Assembly: GCF_036090055.1 (NCBI RefSeq) | Contig: NZ_CP107970.1 | Location: forward strand, 1,552,501 to 1,616,500 | Source: Nocardioides sp. NBC_00368 | GTDB lineage: Bacteria > Actinomycetota > Actinomycetes > Propionibacteriales > Nocardioidaceae | Reading direction: 5' to 3' | Length of the DNA stretch: 64,000 nucleotides | Shown here: positions 24,469-33,592 of the stretch, one piece after another | Position numbering within the stretch: the first letter of the stretch is position 1 | Layout: each line of letters opens with the position of its first letter | The notes under the pieces: model-generated | What the model was told of the DNA's origin: nothing | The model's input: only the letters and a program-made list of their open reading frames with translations | Databases searched by the model: none | Program-made: the position numbers and the translations under genes

Positions 24469-24500
24469 ACCTAGTCCTGCCCGGGTACCCAGGACCAGGT
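24469..24500. promoter_or_regulatory. Inverted repeat between divergent methyltransferase and LuxR-type genes
   Basis: ACCTAGTCCTG (24469-24479) and CAGGACCAGGT (24490-24500), 11-base arms with one mismatch and a 10-base spacer CCCGGGTACC. It sits about 50 bases from each start, a good place for a shared operator of the neighbouring regulator. Confidence 0.55.
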
Positions 24501-24554
24501 AGGACGCCGTTCGAGCGCCGAGTCGGCACCGGAGCCGGTTCCTAGACTCGCCAC

Positions 24555-27269
24555 GTGCTCATCGGACGAGAGGCCGAGCAGCGGATCGTGGACCAGCTGT
24601 TCGCCGGAGCGAGGATCGGACGCGGTGGCGCCCTCGCGGTCGTCGGCGAGCCGGGCGTCGGCAAGACGGCGCTGCTGAACGATGCGCTCGAGCGTCTCGA
24701 AGGCGTCCGCGTGCTGCGCGCCACCGGTACGGAGGCGGAACAGGACCTTGCGTTCGCCGGGCTCCACCTGCTCCTCCGTCCGGCGTTCCATCTCATCGAC
24801 GCGCTGCCCGCTCCGCAGGCGGCGGCACTGGGCAGCGCGCTCGCTCTGGAGACGTCGACCGCCGGTGACCGGTTCGCCATCGGCGCAGCCACCCTCGCAC
24901 TGTTGTGCCGGTACGCCGAGCAGGCGCCGATCGCCGTCGTCGTCGACGACCTGCAGTGGCTCGACCGCCCGTCGGCCGAGGCCCTCGCCTTCGCTGCCCG
25001 CCGGCTCGACGCGGACCCCGCCGTCGTCCTGCTCGCCGGCCGATCGGGAGCGTACGACGGCCTCGTCGACGGCCTCGATGTGCTGGAGCTCTCCGGCCTG
25101 GACCCGGCGGCCTCGGGTGACCTCGTGCGGTCTCTGGAGGTCGCGCCACCGACCGAGGAGCAGGTGGCCCGGCTGTTCGCCGCGACCGGCGGCAACCCTC
25201 TCGCCCTTCTCGAGCTCGGCCGCAACATCGAGCTCCTCGACGACCGGGCGCCGGGGCTCCCGCCGGCGCTGCCCACCACGCTCGCGGCCGCCTTCTCCCG
25301 ACGCCTGGCGGAGCTCGACCAGGGATCCCGAACCGCCCTGCTCGCCGCCGTGGTCACCAACGGCGACCTCCACCACACGGGAGAGGTCTGCAAGCGACTC
25401 GGTCTCGACGTCTCCGGTCTCGGTGCCGCCGAGCGGGCCGGGCTGGTCGTGGTGACGAGCAGCCGCATCGACGTACGGCACCCGCTCGTCCGCGCGGCCG
25501 TGTACGCGGAGGCCGACGAGACTCTTCGTCGCGCGGTCCATCTCGCCGAGGCCGACCTGCTGCCGGACGACGCGGAGCGTCGGGCGTGGCACCTGGCGGA
25601 GGCGGCCTGGGGTCCCGACCCGGAGGTGTCGGGGCTGCTCGAAGCCGCCGCCGACAGCGCGAGCGCCCGCACGGCGTACACCGTCGCGAGCACCGCCTAC
25701 GAGCGCGCGGCGCGGCTGAGCACGGACACCGACCGGTGGCACCTCCTGCTCTGCGAGGCCGCCGAGGCAGCGTGGACCGGCGGTCTCCACGACCGAGCGG
25801 TCGCCCTCCTCGACGAGATCGACACCCGGCACGTCCCGGACGCCACCCGCTCGCGCACGCTCCGGATCCGGGCGCAGATCGCGGCGCGGAGCGGGTCCGT
25901 CGCCGACGCGGTCCGCATCCTCGAGCGCGCCGCACCTCACGCGCCCACACCCGACGACACCGTGTTCCTCCTCGCCGAGGCGCTCCACGCTGCCTTCTAC
26001 CTGGCCGACGCGGCGGTGTCGACGCGCCTCGCCACGGCGCTGCTCGGCGCCGTCGCGGCGGCCGAGTCGCCCCGCGCCCGCGCCATCGGGCTCGCCGCGG
26101 CGGGGATGGCGAAGGTGCTCAGCGGCGACGGCGGGTTGGAGGAGATCCAGATGGCGGTGCCGCTGCTGGCCGCGCACGCCGACCCGGCCGAACACCCCGA
26201 GGCGCTGCCGTGGCTGCTGACGACACCGTTGTTCCTCCGCGACGCAGAGACCGGTGCCAACCTGCGCCGGATCGTCGACGACGTGCGGTCCAGGATGGGC
26301 GTCGGCCTGCTGCCCAACGTGCTGTTCCATGTCGCCCGGGACCAGGCGACGTCCACCGCCTGGTCTCGGGCCGCAGCCAACTACGAGGAGTCGATCCGGC
26401 TCGCTCGGGAGACGGGTCAGGGCACGGACCTCGCCATGTCCCTCGCCGGGCTCGCGTGGCTCGAGTCCCGGCAGGGTCGGGGCGACGCCTGTCGGGAGCA
26501 TGCGACCGAGGCCGTGCGACTGTGCACCCGACGGGGCATCCGCATGGGCGAGGCCTGGTGCCTCTACGCCGTCGGCGACCTCGAGCTCGCCGACGGCGAC
26601 CCCCGAGCCGCCACGAAGACGTTCCTCGACCTCTCGCGACGGCTCGACGACTGGGGCATCGCCGACGCCGACCTCTCCCCCGGCGCCGAGCTGGTGGATG
26701 CGCTGCTCCGTCTCGGCCGACCCGCAGAGGCGGAGGCCGAGGCGGAGCGGTACGCGGCCGCGGCAAGCGCGAAAGGTCGGCCCTGGTCGGTCGCGCGGGC
26801 GCACCGGGCCCTGGGAACCGTGGCCGACCTCCAGTCCTTCGACAGGCACTTCGAGGCGGCCCTCGAAGGTCATGCCGACACCCGCGACCTCTTCGAGGCT
26901 GCACGGACCCACCTCGCCTACGGCGGCCGGCTCCGGCGCGCCGGGCGCCGCGTCGATGCCCGCGCACACCTGCGTACCGCGCTCGAGTCCTTCGACGACC
27001 TCGGCGCAGACCCGTGGGCCCGGACCACCGCGGCCGAGCTAGAGGCGACAGGCGAGAAGGTGGCGCGGCGGGAGGCGTCGGGAGCGGCGTCCCTGACACC
27101 ACAGGAGCTGCAGGTGTCGCTGCTCCTCGCCGAGGGCCGCACGACTCGTGAGACCGCGGCCGCGCTCTTCCTCAGCCCGAAGACGGTCGAGTACCACCTG
27201 CGGAAGGTCTATACGAAACTGGACATCCACTCCCGCGCCGAGCTCGCCGAGCAGCTCCTCGGTTCGTGA
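24555..27269 (+). CDS. LAL-type LuxR-family ATPase regulator
   Basis: A 904-residue large ATP-binding regulator of the LuxR family. The N-terminus has an AAA-type NTPase with Walker A GEPGVGKT (31-38) and Walker B IAVVVDDLQWLD. The middle is a long helical TPR-like region, and the C-terminal 65 residues are a GerE helix-turn-helix (SLTPQELQVSLLLAEGRTTRETAAALFLSPKTVEYHLRKVYTKL). TAGACT at 24543-24548 lies six bases before the GTG, so expression is probably leaderless. It is divergent from the methyltransferase gene and probably controls that cluster. Confidence 0.93.
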   Translation: MLIGREAEQRIVDQLFAGARIGRGGALAVVGEPGVGKTALLNDALERLEGVRVLRATGTEAEQDLAFAGLHLLLRPAFHLIDALPAPQAAALGSALALETSTAGDRFAIGAATLALLCRYAEQAPIAVVVDDLQWLDRPSAEALAFAARRLDADPAVVLLAGRSGAYDGLVDGLDVLELSGLDPAASGDLVRSLEVAPPTEEQVARLFAATGGNPLALLELGRNIELLDDRAPGLPPALPTTLAAAFSRRLAELDQGSRTALLAAVVTNGDLHHTGEVCKRLGLDVSGLGAAERAGLVVVTSSRIDVRHPLVRAAVYAEADETLRRAVHLAEADLLPDDAERRAWHLAEAAWGPDPEVSGLLEAAADSASARTAYTVASTAYERAARLSTDTDRWHLLLCEAAEAAWTGGLHDRAVALLDEIDTRHVPDATRSRTLRIRAQIAARSGSVADAVRILERAAPHAPTPDDTVFLLAEALHAAFYLADAAVSTRLATALLGAVAAAESPRARAIGLAAAGMAKVLSGDGGLEEIQMAVPLLAAHADPAEHPEALPWLLTTPLFLRDAETGANLRRIVDDVRSRMGVGLLPNVLFHVARDQATSTAWSRAAANYEESIRLARETGQGTDLAMSLAGLAWLESRQGRGDACREHATEAVRLCTRRGIRMGEAWCLYAVGDLELADGDPRAATKTFLDLSRRLDDWGIADADLSPGAELVDALLRLGRPAEAEAEAERYAAAASAKGRPWSVARAHRALGTVADLQSFDRHFEAALEGHADTRDLFEAARTHLAYGGRLRRAGRRVDARAHLRTALESFDDLGADPWARTTAAELEATGEKVARREASGAASLTPQELQVSLLLAEGRTTRETAAALFLSPKTVEYHLRKVYTKLDIHSRAELAEQLLGS

Positions 27270-27276
27270 GAATCAG

Positions 27277-27293
27277 CGCTGACCACGTCAGCG
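27277..27293. terminator. Stem-loop between convergent genes
   Basis: CGCTGAC-CAC-GTCAGCG, a perfect 7-base stem with a 3-base loop in the gap between the LuxR-type gene and the sterol-desaturase-like gene. It overlaps the stop codon of the latter. Confidence 0.55.
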
Positions 27294-28430
27294 GACGTAC
27301 TCGTCGAAGGTCCGCTGGCCGAGGAACGGGGCGACGTGCTGGGCGAGGATCCCCACCGGGACGGTCTCGCGCTTGAGGACGCCGTACTCCTCGGGCCAGC
27401 TGCCGTCGCGGGGCAGCTTGAAGGAGCCCATCAGCATGTCGATCACCGGCAGGTGGATGGCGTAGTTGCGGTCCCAGTAGTCGAGGTGCCGGGCGTGGTG
27501 CCAGTGGTGGTAGCGCGGCAGCACGATCAGGTACTCGAGGAAGCCGAACCGGATGCCGAGGTTGGCGTGCGCGACCACCGCCTGGATCCCGACGAGCACG
27601 GCGTACGCGTTGACGACCGAGGTCGAGAAGCCGAGGAACAGCAGCGGCAGCAGCACGATGCTGCGGGTCAGCACGGTCTCGACGAAGTGCACCCGCGAGC
27701 CGGCCAGCCAGTCGAGCTCGGGGCTGGAGTGGTGCACCGCGTGGAAGCGCCACAGCACCATGACCCGGTGGTAGCAGCGGTGCAGCACCGCCTGGGCGAG
27801 GTCGGCCAGGAAGACCGCGAGCAGGAACGCCGCCACGAAGGGCAGGTCGGAGATCCAGGCTTGCTGCGCCTCGACAAGGGGTCTCGACAAGCTCGACCAC
27901 CGGGGCACGGAGACCACCAGCGACGTCGAGGTGGTGACCAGGATCAGGATGAGCTGGACGAGCACGTGGCTCATGAAGAAGTAGCACGCATCGGTGCGCC
28001 AGCCGGGCCGGAACACCGGCACCGGACGGCGGGCGAAGGCGTGCTCGAGCGGGATGAAGACCAGCGCCGAGAAGAACAGGGCGAGCACGAACCAGTCGAG
28101 GCCGAGCGAGAACGGCGTGTCCTTGACCGGTCCGTCGAACGGCACCTCGGTGCCGCCCAGCAGCACCGCCACCGTCGCCGTGCCGACACCGGTGAACGCC
28201 ATCCGCCTGTGCTGGTCGCGCAGCACCGCGATCGTGCCGGCGAAGAACGCCGCCGCCAACCCGATCAGGAGCAGCGTACGGGCGAAGTCCTCGGTGTAGA
28301 TCGCCCGGAACTCGCGGCTGGTCAGCAGCTCGGGGAAGTGGAAGCAGAGCACGGTCGCCAGGCTCAGGACGCCCAGGAAGCACGAGGTGGCGGGGGCGAG
28401 CAGGTGGTGGCGCAGCAGGGACGTGGACAT
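27288..28430 (-). CDS. Sterol desaturase/fatty acid hydroxylase-family protein
   Basis: A 380-residue polytopic membrane di-iron enzyme. The eight-His pattern is present: His217 and His221 (HRCYH), His230, His233 and His234 (HAVHH), and His308, 309, 311, 312 (HHWHH). Seven or so hydrophobic segments surround it. The substrate (lipid, sterol or carotenoid) cannot be told. Start ATG 28430 is chosen as the first Met; an upstream GTG at 28475 is possible. Residues 177-185 (RWSSLSRPL) are encoded by a 19-base repeat (27880-27898) shared with ribE and the M20 peptidase gene. Confidence 0.88.
   Translation of the reverse strand: MSTSLLRHHLLAPATSCFLGVLSLATVLCFHFPELLTSREFRAIYTEDFARTLLLIGLAAAFFAGTIAVLRDQHRRMAFTGVGTATVAVLLGGTEVPFDGPVKDTPFSLGLDWFVLALFFSALVFIPLEHAFARRPVPVFRPGWRTDACYFFMSHVLVQLILILVTTSTSLVVSVPRWSSLSRPLVEAQQAWISDLPFVAAFLLAVFLADLAQAVLHRCYHRVMVLWRFHAVHHSSPELDWLAGSRVHFVETVLTRSIVLLPLLFLGFSTSVVNAYAVLVGIQAVVAHANLGIRFGFLEYLIVLPRYHHWHHARHLDYWDRNYAIHLPVIDMLMGSFKLPRDGSWPEEYGVLKRETVPVGILAQHVAPFLGQRTFDEYVR
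27880..27898 (+). repeat. 19-base repeat inside the sterol-desaturase-like gene
   Basis: Plus strand GGTCTCGACAAGCTCGACC, the reverse complement of GGTCGAGCTTGTCGAGACC. Its orientation relative to the host gene is opposite to the ribE and peptidase copies, so it encodes a different peptide (RWSSLSRPL) but still keeps the frame. Confidence 0.75.
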
Positions 28431-28599
28431 GTCAGAAATTCTGGCCGCAGGGCGTTCCTCGCCGCCTGAGTCCACATACTCAACTCACCTGCCGTCTCGA
28501 CGCGCCGGAGCCGGATCCGGATCCATCCGACGCCTCGACCGGACTGTTAGCGTGAGCCGACCAGCCGAGGCGGGCAGGGCCCGATGAAGAGGTGGATCG

Positions 28600-30459
28600 A
28601 TGGTGCGCTGCATCGCGGTGTTGCTGGGGACAGCGCTCAGCGCGCTGGTCATGGTCGGCGTCGTCGCTCCCGCGGCCGCAGCCGAGCCCGACGATGCCAC
28701 CGATGCCGAGGCCCAGCTGGCCGAGCGATACGCCCCGGTGATGATGCTGGTCGACCAGCCCGATGCCTGCGGCCCCGGTGAGCCGTACGTCCCCAGTGAC
28801 GTCGACGCCATGATGGGTGAGAGCTCGGTGGCTCTGCGCGGCCCGTGGACGGATCGCGATCTCATCACCGTCGGCCCTACGGCCGAGCAGCTCTCCGCCG
28901 GTCTCGAGGGATACGCGCTCGACGAGCCCGGCAACCCGCTCAAGCCCGGGTGTGACTACGAGCGGTGGGCGACAGGTGTGTGGGGATCGGACCCACAACC
29001 CACCATCTACGCGCATGTGGCCACCGAGTCCGGGATCGAGGACCGGATCGCGATACAGTACTTCTTCTTCTACCCGTTCAACGACTACAACAACAAGCAC
29101 GAGGCCGACTGGGAGCGTATCCAGGTCGAGTTACCCGTCGGTGACGTCGAGGCGGCGTTGGAGACGGACCCCGACCAGGTCCTCTACGCCCAGCATTACG
29201 GCGCCGAACGAGCTCTCTGGAGCGACGACAAGCTTCAGATCGACGAAGAGACGCACCCGGTCGTCTACGTCTCGGCCGGCTCCCACGCAAGCCAGTACGA
29301 CGAAGGCCTCTACCTGGGCCGGTCGGCGGCCGAGGGGTTCGGCTGCGACACCACCATCGGCCCGCACCACGAGGTGCGTCCCGAGGTCCGTACGATCCCC
29401 CAGGATCCCGAGGCGGCCGCCGAGGCGTACCCGTGGATCACCTACCGCGGGCACTGGGGCGAGATCGGTCCGCAACGGTTCTACGAGGGACCGACCGGCC
29501 CGAACATGAAGCAGGCGTGGAACAAGCCGTTCACGTGGTCTGACAAGGCACGCGACCACAGCTTCTCGCTGCCCGGCGCCGAGGTGGCCGGCAGCGAGGC
29601 CGGCGCCTACTTCTGCACCCTGGTCTCCGCAGGCTCTGACGCGTTCCGCCAGTTCTCCGCCGACCCCGCGCCGACCCTGCTGATCCTCCTGGCCGTGCTG
29701 TTCGCCCTCGGCTGGGTCGTACGCCGCTCCGGTTGGGCCGAGGCCGCGCCGCTCCCCGTCGTCGCCCGTCGCCGGCCCGGGCGGGTCGTGGCCGCCGCCC
29801 TGAAGATGCTGGCCGGCCACTGGCAGGTGTTCCTCCTGGTCGCCGCCCCTGCGGCGGCCGCATCGGTGGCCTCGTCCGTGATCGCTGCACTGGTCCCGCC
29901 GGGGGCGTGGTGGTGGTCGGTGTTGTCCGGCGCGGTCCTCCTCGTCCTCGTACTCTCGCTGGCATGGGCTCAGGTCGCCTCTGCCCAGGCGGTCCTCGAC
30001 CTGGGAACGGGCCGGCCGGTGACGCTCGGATCTCTCCTGCGACTGACCCGAGATCGGGCGCCTGCGCTGCTGGCGACCGTTGCGCTGTGGGCGCTCATCG
30101 TGGTGCCCCTGTTCCTCACCGGGATCCTTCTCCCGGTCGCCCTGGTACTTCTGGTCGCCTGGTCGCTGGTGCTGCCCGTCGTACAGCTCGAGGGACGTTC
30201 GGGGTGGCGGGCGCTGAGCCGCAGCTGGGCTCTGGTACGCCCTCAGCTCCTCACCGTGCTGCTCGTCCTGGCCATATCGGCAGCGCTGGTCTCGGTGCTC
30301 GGCGGGGCGCTCGCCGCGCTGGCCTTCGTCATCTTCCCGGCCCCCTTCGGAGTGGTCAGCGGGATCCCACAGCTGGTCACGACCTTGGCCTGGCCGGTGA
30401 CCGCCCTGCTCACCACCTACGCCTGGGCCAACGGTCGAGCACGCGAGACCAGCCGCTGA
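28600..30459 (+). CDS. Secreted/membrane protein with Vps62-like domain
   Basis: A 619-residue protein. A signal peptide (AVLLGTALSALVMVGVVAPAAAA) precedes an extracellular region of about 350 residues resembling Vps62-related domains (YAPVMMLVDQ, IQYFFFYPFNDYNN-KHEADWERIQVEL, VYVSAGSHASQYD, HWGEIGPQRFYEGPTGP). The C-terminal 270 residues hold one helix, a basic loop and about five more helices resembling glycerophosphoryl-diester-type or DUF membrane modules. AGAGGTGG lies before the ATG. The function is unknown; the HxxDWE pattern suggests metal or lipid binding. Confidence 0.8.
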   Translation: MVRCIAVLLGTALSALVMVGVVAPAAAAEPDDATDAEAQLAERYAPVMMLVDQPDACGPGEPYVPSDVDAMMGESSVALRGPWTDRDLITVGPTAEQLSAGLEGYALDEPGNPLKPGCDYERWATGVWGSDPQPTIYAHVATESGIEDRIAIQYFFFYPFNDYNNKHEADWERIQVELPVGDVEAALETDPDQVLYAQHYGAERALWSDDKLQIDEETHPVVYVSAGSHASQYDEGLYLGRSAAEGFGCDTTIGPHHEVRPEVRTIPQDPEAAAEAYPWITYRGHWGEIGPQRFYEGPTGPNMKQAWNKPFTWSDKARDHSFSLPGAEVAGSEAGAYFCTLVSAGSDAFRQFSADPAPTLLILLAVLFALGWVVRRSGWAEAAPLPVVARRRPGRVVAAALKMLAGHWQVFLLVAAPAAAASVASSVIAALVPPGAWWWSVLSGAVLLVLVLSLAWAQVASAQAVLDLGTGRPVTLGSLLRLTRDRAPALLATVALWALIVVPLFLTGILLPVALVLLVAWSLVLPVVQLEGRSGWRALSRSWALVRPQLLTVLLVLAISAALVSVLGGALAALAFVIFPAPFGVVSGIPQLVTTLAWPVTALLTTYAWANGRARETSR

Positions 30460-30506
30460 TGAGGAACGTCGAGGTCCGGGTCACGCCGAACCGCTGACCG
30501 GGACCC

Positions 30507-30544
30507 GAGCCCGTTCCCGTCGCTCAGCCGACGGGAACGGGCTC
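30507..30544. terminator. Strong bidirectional terminator stem
   Basis: A perfect 16-base stem (30507-30522 with 30529-30544; arm begins GAGCCCGTTCCCGTCG) with a 6-base loop lies between the Vps62-like gene and convergent fdhD, overlapping the last codons of fdhD. No T-tract follows on either side. Confidence 0.75.
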
Positions 30545-31360
30545 GATCCGGTCGGTGCCTGCGTAGATGTTCATCGAGGAGCCGCGCAGGAAGCCGACCA
30601 GGGTGAGGCCGTTGTCGTCGGCCAGGTCGACGGCGAGCGAGGAGGGAGCCGAGACCGCCGCGAGCAGCGGGATGCCAGCCATCACGGCCTTCTGGACGAG
30701 CTCGAAGGAGGCCCGGCCGCTCACCATGAGCATGCTGCTGCGCAGCGGCACCAGGCCCTCGCGCAGCGCGTGCCCGATCACCTTGTCGACGGCGTTGTGG
30801 CGGCCGACGTCCTCGCGTACGCAGAGCAGGTTGCCCTCGGCGTCGAAGAGCCCCGCGGCGTGCAGGCCGCCGGTGCTGTCGAAGACGCGCTGCGCCTCCC
30901 GCAGCCTTTCCGGCAGGGTGGCCAGGAGCTCGGGGGTGACCCGCAGGGTGTCCTCGGCGACGGACCAGGCCGAGGACGTACGCACCGCCTCGAGCGACGC
31001 CTTCCCGCACAGCCCGCACGAGGAGGTCGTGTAGAAGCTGCGCTCCAGGGAAGCGTCCGGCGGCGGGACGTGCGTGGCCAGACCGACGTCGACCACGTTG
31101 TAGGTGTTGCCGCCGTCGGCGGTCGCGCCGGCGCAGTAGCGGACGCTCGCGACATCGTCGGCGGAGTGCACGACGCCCTCGCTGACCAGGAACCCGACCG
31201 CCAGGTCGAAGTCGCCGCCCGGGGTCCGCATGGTGACCGTCAGCGGCCGGCCGTTGACCCGGATCTCCATGGGCTCCTCGGCGGCCAGCTTGTCCGGACG
31301 TTGTGAGATGACGCCGTCCCGCACCCGCATCACGGGCCGTCCAACTGTCACTCGTCCCAT
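30524..31360 (-). CDS. fdhD: Formate dehydrogenase accessory sulfurtransferase
   Basis: A 278-residue FdhD protein that passes sulfur from a cysteine desulfurase to the molybdenum cofactor of formate dehydrogenase. The CxxC motif is in TTSSCGLCGKAS; other marks are VFDSTGGLHAAGLF, CVREDVGRHNAVDKVIG and SGRASFELVQKA. AGGAGCTGAC precedes the ATG. No formate dehydrogenase gene is present in the window, so its client enzyme lies elsewhere. Confidence 0.95.
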   Translation of the reverse strand: MGRVTVGRPVMRVRDGVISQRPDKLAAEEPMEIRVNGRPLTVTMRTPGGDFDLAVGFLVSEGVVHSADDVASVRYCAGATADGGNTYNVVDVGLATHVPPPDASLERSFYTTSSCGLCGKASLEAVRTSSAWSVAEDTLRVTPELLATLPERLREAQRVFDSTGGLHAAGLFDAEGNLLCVREDVGRHNAVDKVIGHALREGLVPLRSSMLMVSGRASFELVQKAVMAGIPLLAAVSAPSSLAVDLADDNGLTLVGFLRGSSMNIYAGTDRIEPVPVG

Positions 31361-31481
31361 GTCAGCTCCTGTCGTGTGGGGTGGGGTCGTGCGGGGCGGT
31401 GGGCGTGCCGTGCCGCGTGTACGGCCGCGCCGATGAGCAGTATGAAGCCACCGCCCCGGCGGCGATCGAACCGGTCGGTGG

Positions 31482-31952
31482 TCACCGGCCGAGCGCTCTC
31501 GCCCGGATCCCGGCGTCGCAGCAGAAGCCGCGGCCGCTTCGCTTGAGGCAGAGGAGACCGACGCAGCGGCCGTCCTCGACCACGGCCAGCCGCCGGCTGC
31601 CGTGGGCGGTCATCCAGGCCCAGGTCTCCCACAGGTCGGCGTAGGACGCGACCACCCGGCCGCGGAGCGTACCCATGGTCCTCGCCGGCCCGTCCCCGCC
31701 CGCCTCGGCCTCGTGCGGCTCGATGACGGTGAGCAGCCGCTCACCGTCGACGACGAGCGCGGCATGGACGTGGTCGTCGAGGAACAGATCGCGTACGTCG
31801 CGAGCGGTCGCCGTGGCCGGGAGCAGCTTCGGCAGGCGAACCATGGCGTCGGCCACGATCGCGTCGCCGGGTGCGTACGCCTCTCGCCCACCGGCGAACT
31901 CGACCGCGCCCTCGTCGCGGGCGGTCGACTCCTCGATCCGGGTGATGGGCAC
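31482..31952 (-). CDS. CBS-domain protein
   Basis: A 156-residue protein consisting of a CBS pair (IVADAMVRLPKLLPATATARDVRDLFLDDHVHAALVVDGERLLTVI and LRGRVVASYADLWETWAWMTAHGSRRLAVVEDGRCVGLLCLKRSG) with a Cys pair near the end (GFCCD). It probably binds a nucleotide and regulates a partner not identified here. GTG 31952 has GAGGA close upstream; ATG 32012 is an alternative with 20 more residues. Divergent from the kinase-like gene. Confidence 0.78.
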   Translation of the reverse strand: MPITRIEESTARDEGAVEFAGGREAYAPGDAIVADAMVRLPKLLPATATARDVRDLFLDDHVHAALVVDGERLLTVIEPHEAEAGGDGPARTMGTLRGRVVASYADLWETWAWMTAHGSRRLAVVEDGRCVGLLCLKRSGRGFCCDAGIRARALGR

Positions 31953-32135
31953 CTGTCCTCGTCTCGTTCTCGCGGGGAACCTGATGAGCACCACGGTACG
32001 CCGCGCCGACATGTCTGACCGCCGTTGACCAGAGTCGCTGTCGGCAGCGGGGTGCCACCAGTTGGGCCGTCGACTCGGCACGGGATCGCCCAGACACGTA
32101 CGATCTGCCTACCTACGACTGGTGCCGGAGGTTCC

Positions 32136-33098
32136 GTGAACGAAATCCAGCTCAGCGACCTGAGTCTGGGACGCCATATCGCCCAGGGCTCGCAAGGCCG
32201 CATCATCGAGCTGGCCGACCATCCCGGGACGGTCGCGAAGCTCTACCGCACGCGGGAGCTGGGTCTCGTCGACGGCCGGGCTCTGGCCGAGCTGGTGCGC
32301 ATCCGCGGGTTCGTCGTGAGCGAGGGTCTGCAGGTGGACCACTTCGCCGCCTGGCCGCACACGGTCGTGCTCGACGGGCTGCGTACCGCGGGCTTCCTGA
32401 TGCAGCGGGTCCAGGAGCCGTTCCTGGCCGGGTTCGGGCCCACCACCGCACTGGCCGAGCTGGGTCTGCTCGTGAACACCGGGGACGTCCCCAGCCCCGG
32501 GGTCTACGAGCGGGTGCTGCTGATGCGGGCCCTGGCCGCGGTGATGGACGCCCTGCACCGGCAGGGGCTCGTCCTCGGAGACCTCTCGCCGCGCAATATC
32601 GCCTGGTCGGTCTCGCCGGTGCCCCGGGTGATGCTGCTCGACTGTGACGGGATCCGTCCGGCCGGCGAGGACGGCGTGCTTCCGCCCGCCGACACCCGGG
32701 GCTGGGAGGACCCGACCAACATCGGCCGGCCGCCGACCGCCGACAGCGACCGGTTCAAGCTGGCCCTGACGATCGCCCGCGTACTCACCGGCAACCGCAA
32801 CGCAGCTCCCGGCCTGCGGCCCGACCTCACCTTCGCCGGCGAGGCCGGCATCCTGGTCGGCCCGCTCACCCGGCTGATGGACCAGGCCGCCGGTCCTCCC
32901 GGGCTCCGCCCGACCGCGTCGCAGTGGGCCACCGTCCTGGACGTACGCGGCCCCTGGGCCGGCGCGGCCCCGCCGATGCCTCAGCCGCCGATGTCCCCGA
33001 CGATGCCGCCCCCGCCGGCGGTGCCTCCGGCGATGCGCTCCCGCGGGCCGTCGCCCAGCGGGGAGATCCTGCGACCCTTCCGCCGTCAGTCGCGCTGA
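32136..33098 (+). CDS. Protein-kinase-like protein with Pro-rich tail
   Basis: A 320-residue kinase-fold protein. The N-lobe Lys is Lys35 (GTVAKLY) after a weak glycine loop (AQGSQGRI). The catalytic loop reads LVLGDLSPRNIAW, with Asp149 and Asn154 but Gly in place of the Arg before Asp, and the DFG motif is replaced by LLDCDGIRP (Asp169/171). After residue 280 the tail is Pro/Met-rich (PPMPQPPMSPTMPPPPAVPP). It resembles the TerY-associated/YegI-type kinase group. GGAGG five bases before the GTG fixes the start. No obvious operon partner. Confidence 0.8.
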   Translation: MNEIQLSDLSLGRHIAQGSQGRIIELADHPGTVAKLYRTRELGLVDGRALAELVRIRGFVVSEGLQVDHFAAWPHTVVLDGLRTAGFLMQRVQEPFLAGFGPTTALAELGLLVNTGDVPSPGVYERVLLMRALAAVMDALHRQGLVLGDLSPRNIAWSVSPVPRVMLLDCDGIRPAGEDGVLPPADTRGWEDPTNIGRPPTADSDRFKLALTIARVLTGNRNAAPGLRPDLTFAGEAGILVGPLTRLMDQAAGPPGLRPTASQWATVLDVRGPWAGAAPPMPQPPMSPTMPPPPAVPPAMRSRGPSPSGEILRPFRRQSR

Positions 33099-33108
33099 GG
33101 GCTCGGGC

Positions 33109-33510
33109 TCAGGTCGCCGACCAGCCGGACCACCGCTTCACCTCGATGACGATCACCGGCCCGACGGGCGGCTGCACGCGGTAGTCGGCGTATTTCGCGA
33201 CCAGCGGGGCGAGGTCGTGGCTCGCGTGCACACGTGCGACGCCGTCGGCACGGGCCCACCACAGCTGCGACCAGTCGTCGTCGTAGGCGTCCACCAGCAG
33301 CGACACCGCCGGGTTGGCCGCGATGTCGTCGAGCCGGCGCAGCCGGGTGGTCGACTTGGGCTTGTGGTCGACGGCGGTGAGGATCTCCTCGCCTGCCAGG
33401 GCGAACACGATCGGTACGATCCTCGGCGCACCGTCGGCCGAGACCGTCGCCAGCCGCGCTACGCGGGCCTTCGCGAACCGTTCCCTGGCCCACTGCTCGT
33501 CGTGTCGCAC
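33109..33510 (-). CDS. PPOX-class F420-dependent oxidoreductase (Rv0121 family)
   Basis: A 133-residue split-barrel flavin/deazaflavin protein. The fold marks are ARLATVSADGAPRIVPIVFAL, LTAVDHKPKSTTRLRRLDDI and VSLLVDAYDDDWSQLWWARADG, typical of the TIGR03668/Rv0121 group that uses cofactor F420. The substrate is unknown. AGCCTA (TAGGCT on the minus strand, plus 33517-33522) lies six bases before the GTG, so the mRNA is probably leaderless. Confidence 0.88.
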   Translation of the reverse strand: MRHDEQWARERFAKARVARLATVSADGAPRIVPIVFALAGEEILTAVDHKPKSTTRLRRLDDIAANPAVSLLVDAYDDDWSQLWWARADGVARVHASHDLAPLVAKYADYRVQPPVGPVIVIEVKRWSGWSAT

Positions 33511-33592
33511 CGGTCGAGCCTACCCACGCCGAGGCGGACGAGCCGGAGCCCGGCGGCTACCGTGTCCTGCATGCGCTCCGAGCTCCTCCCCC

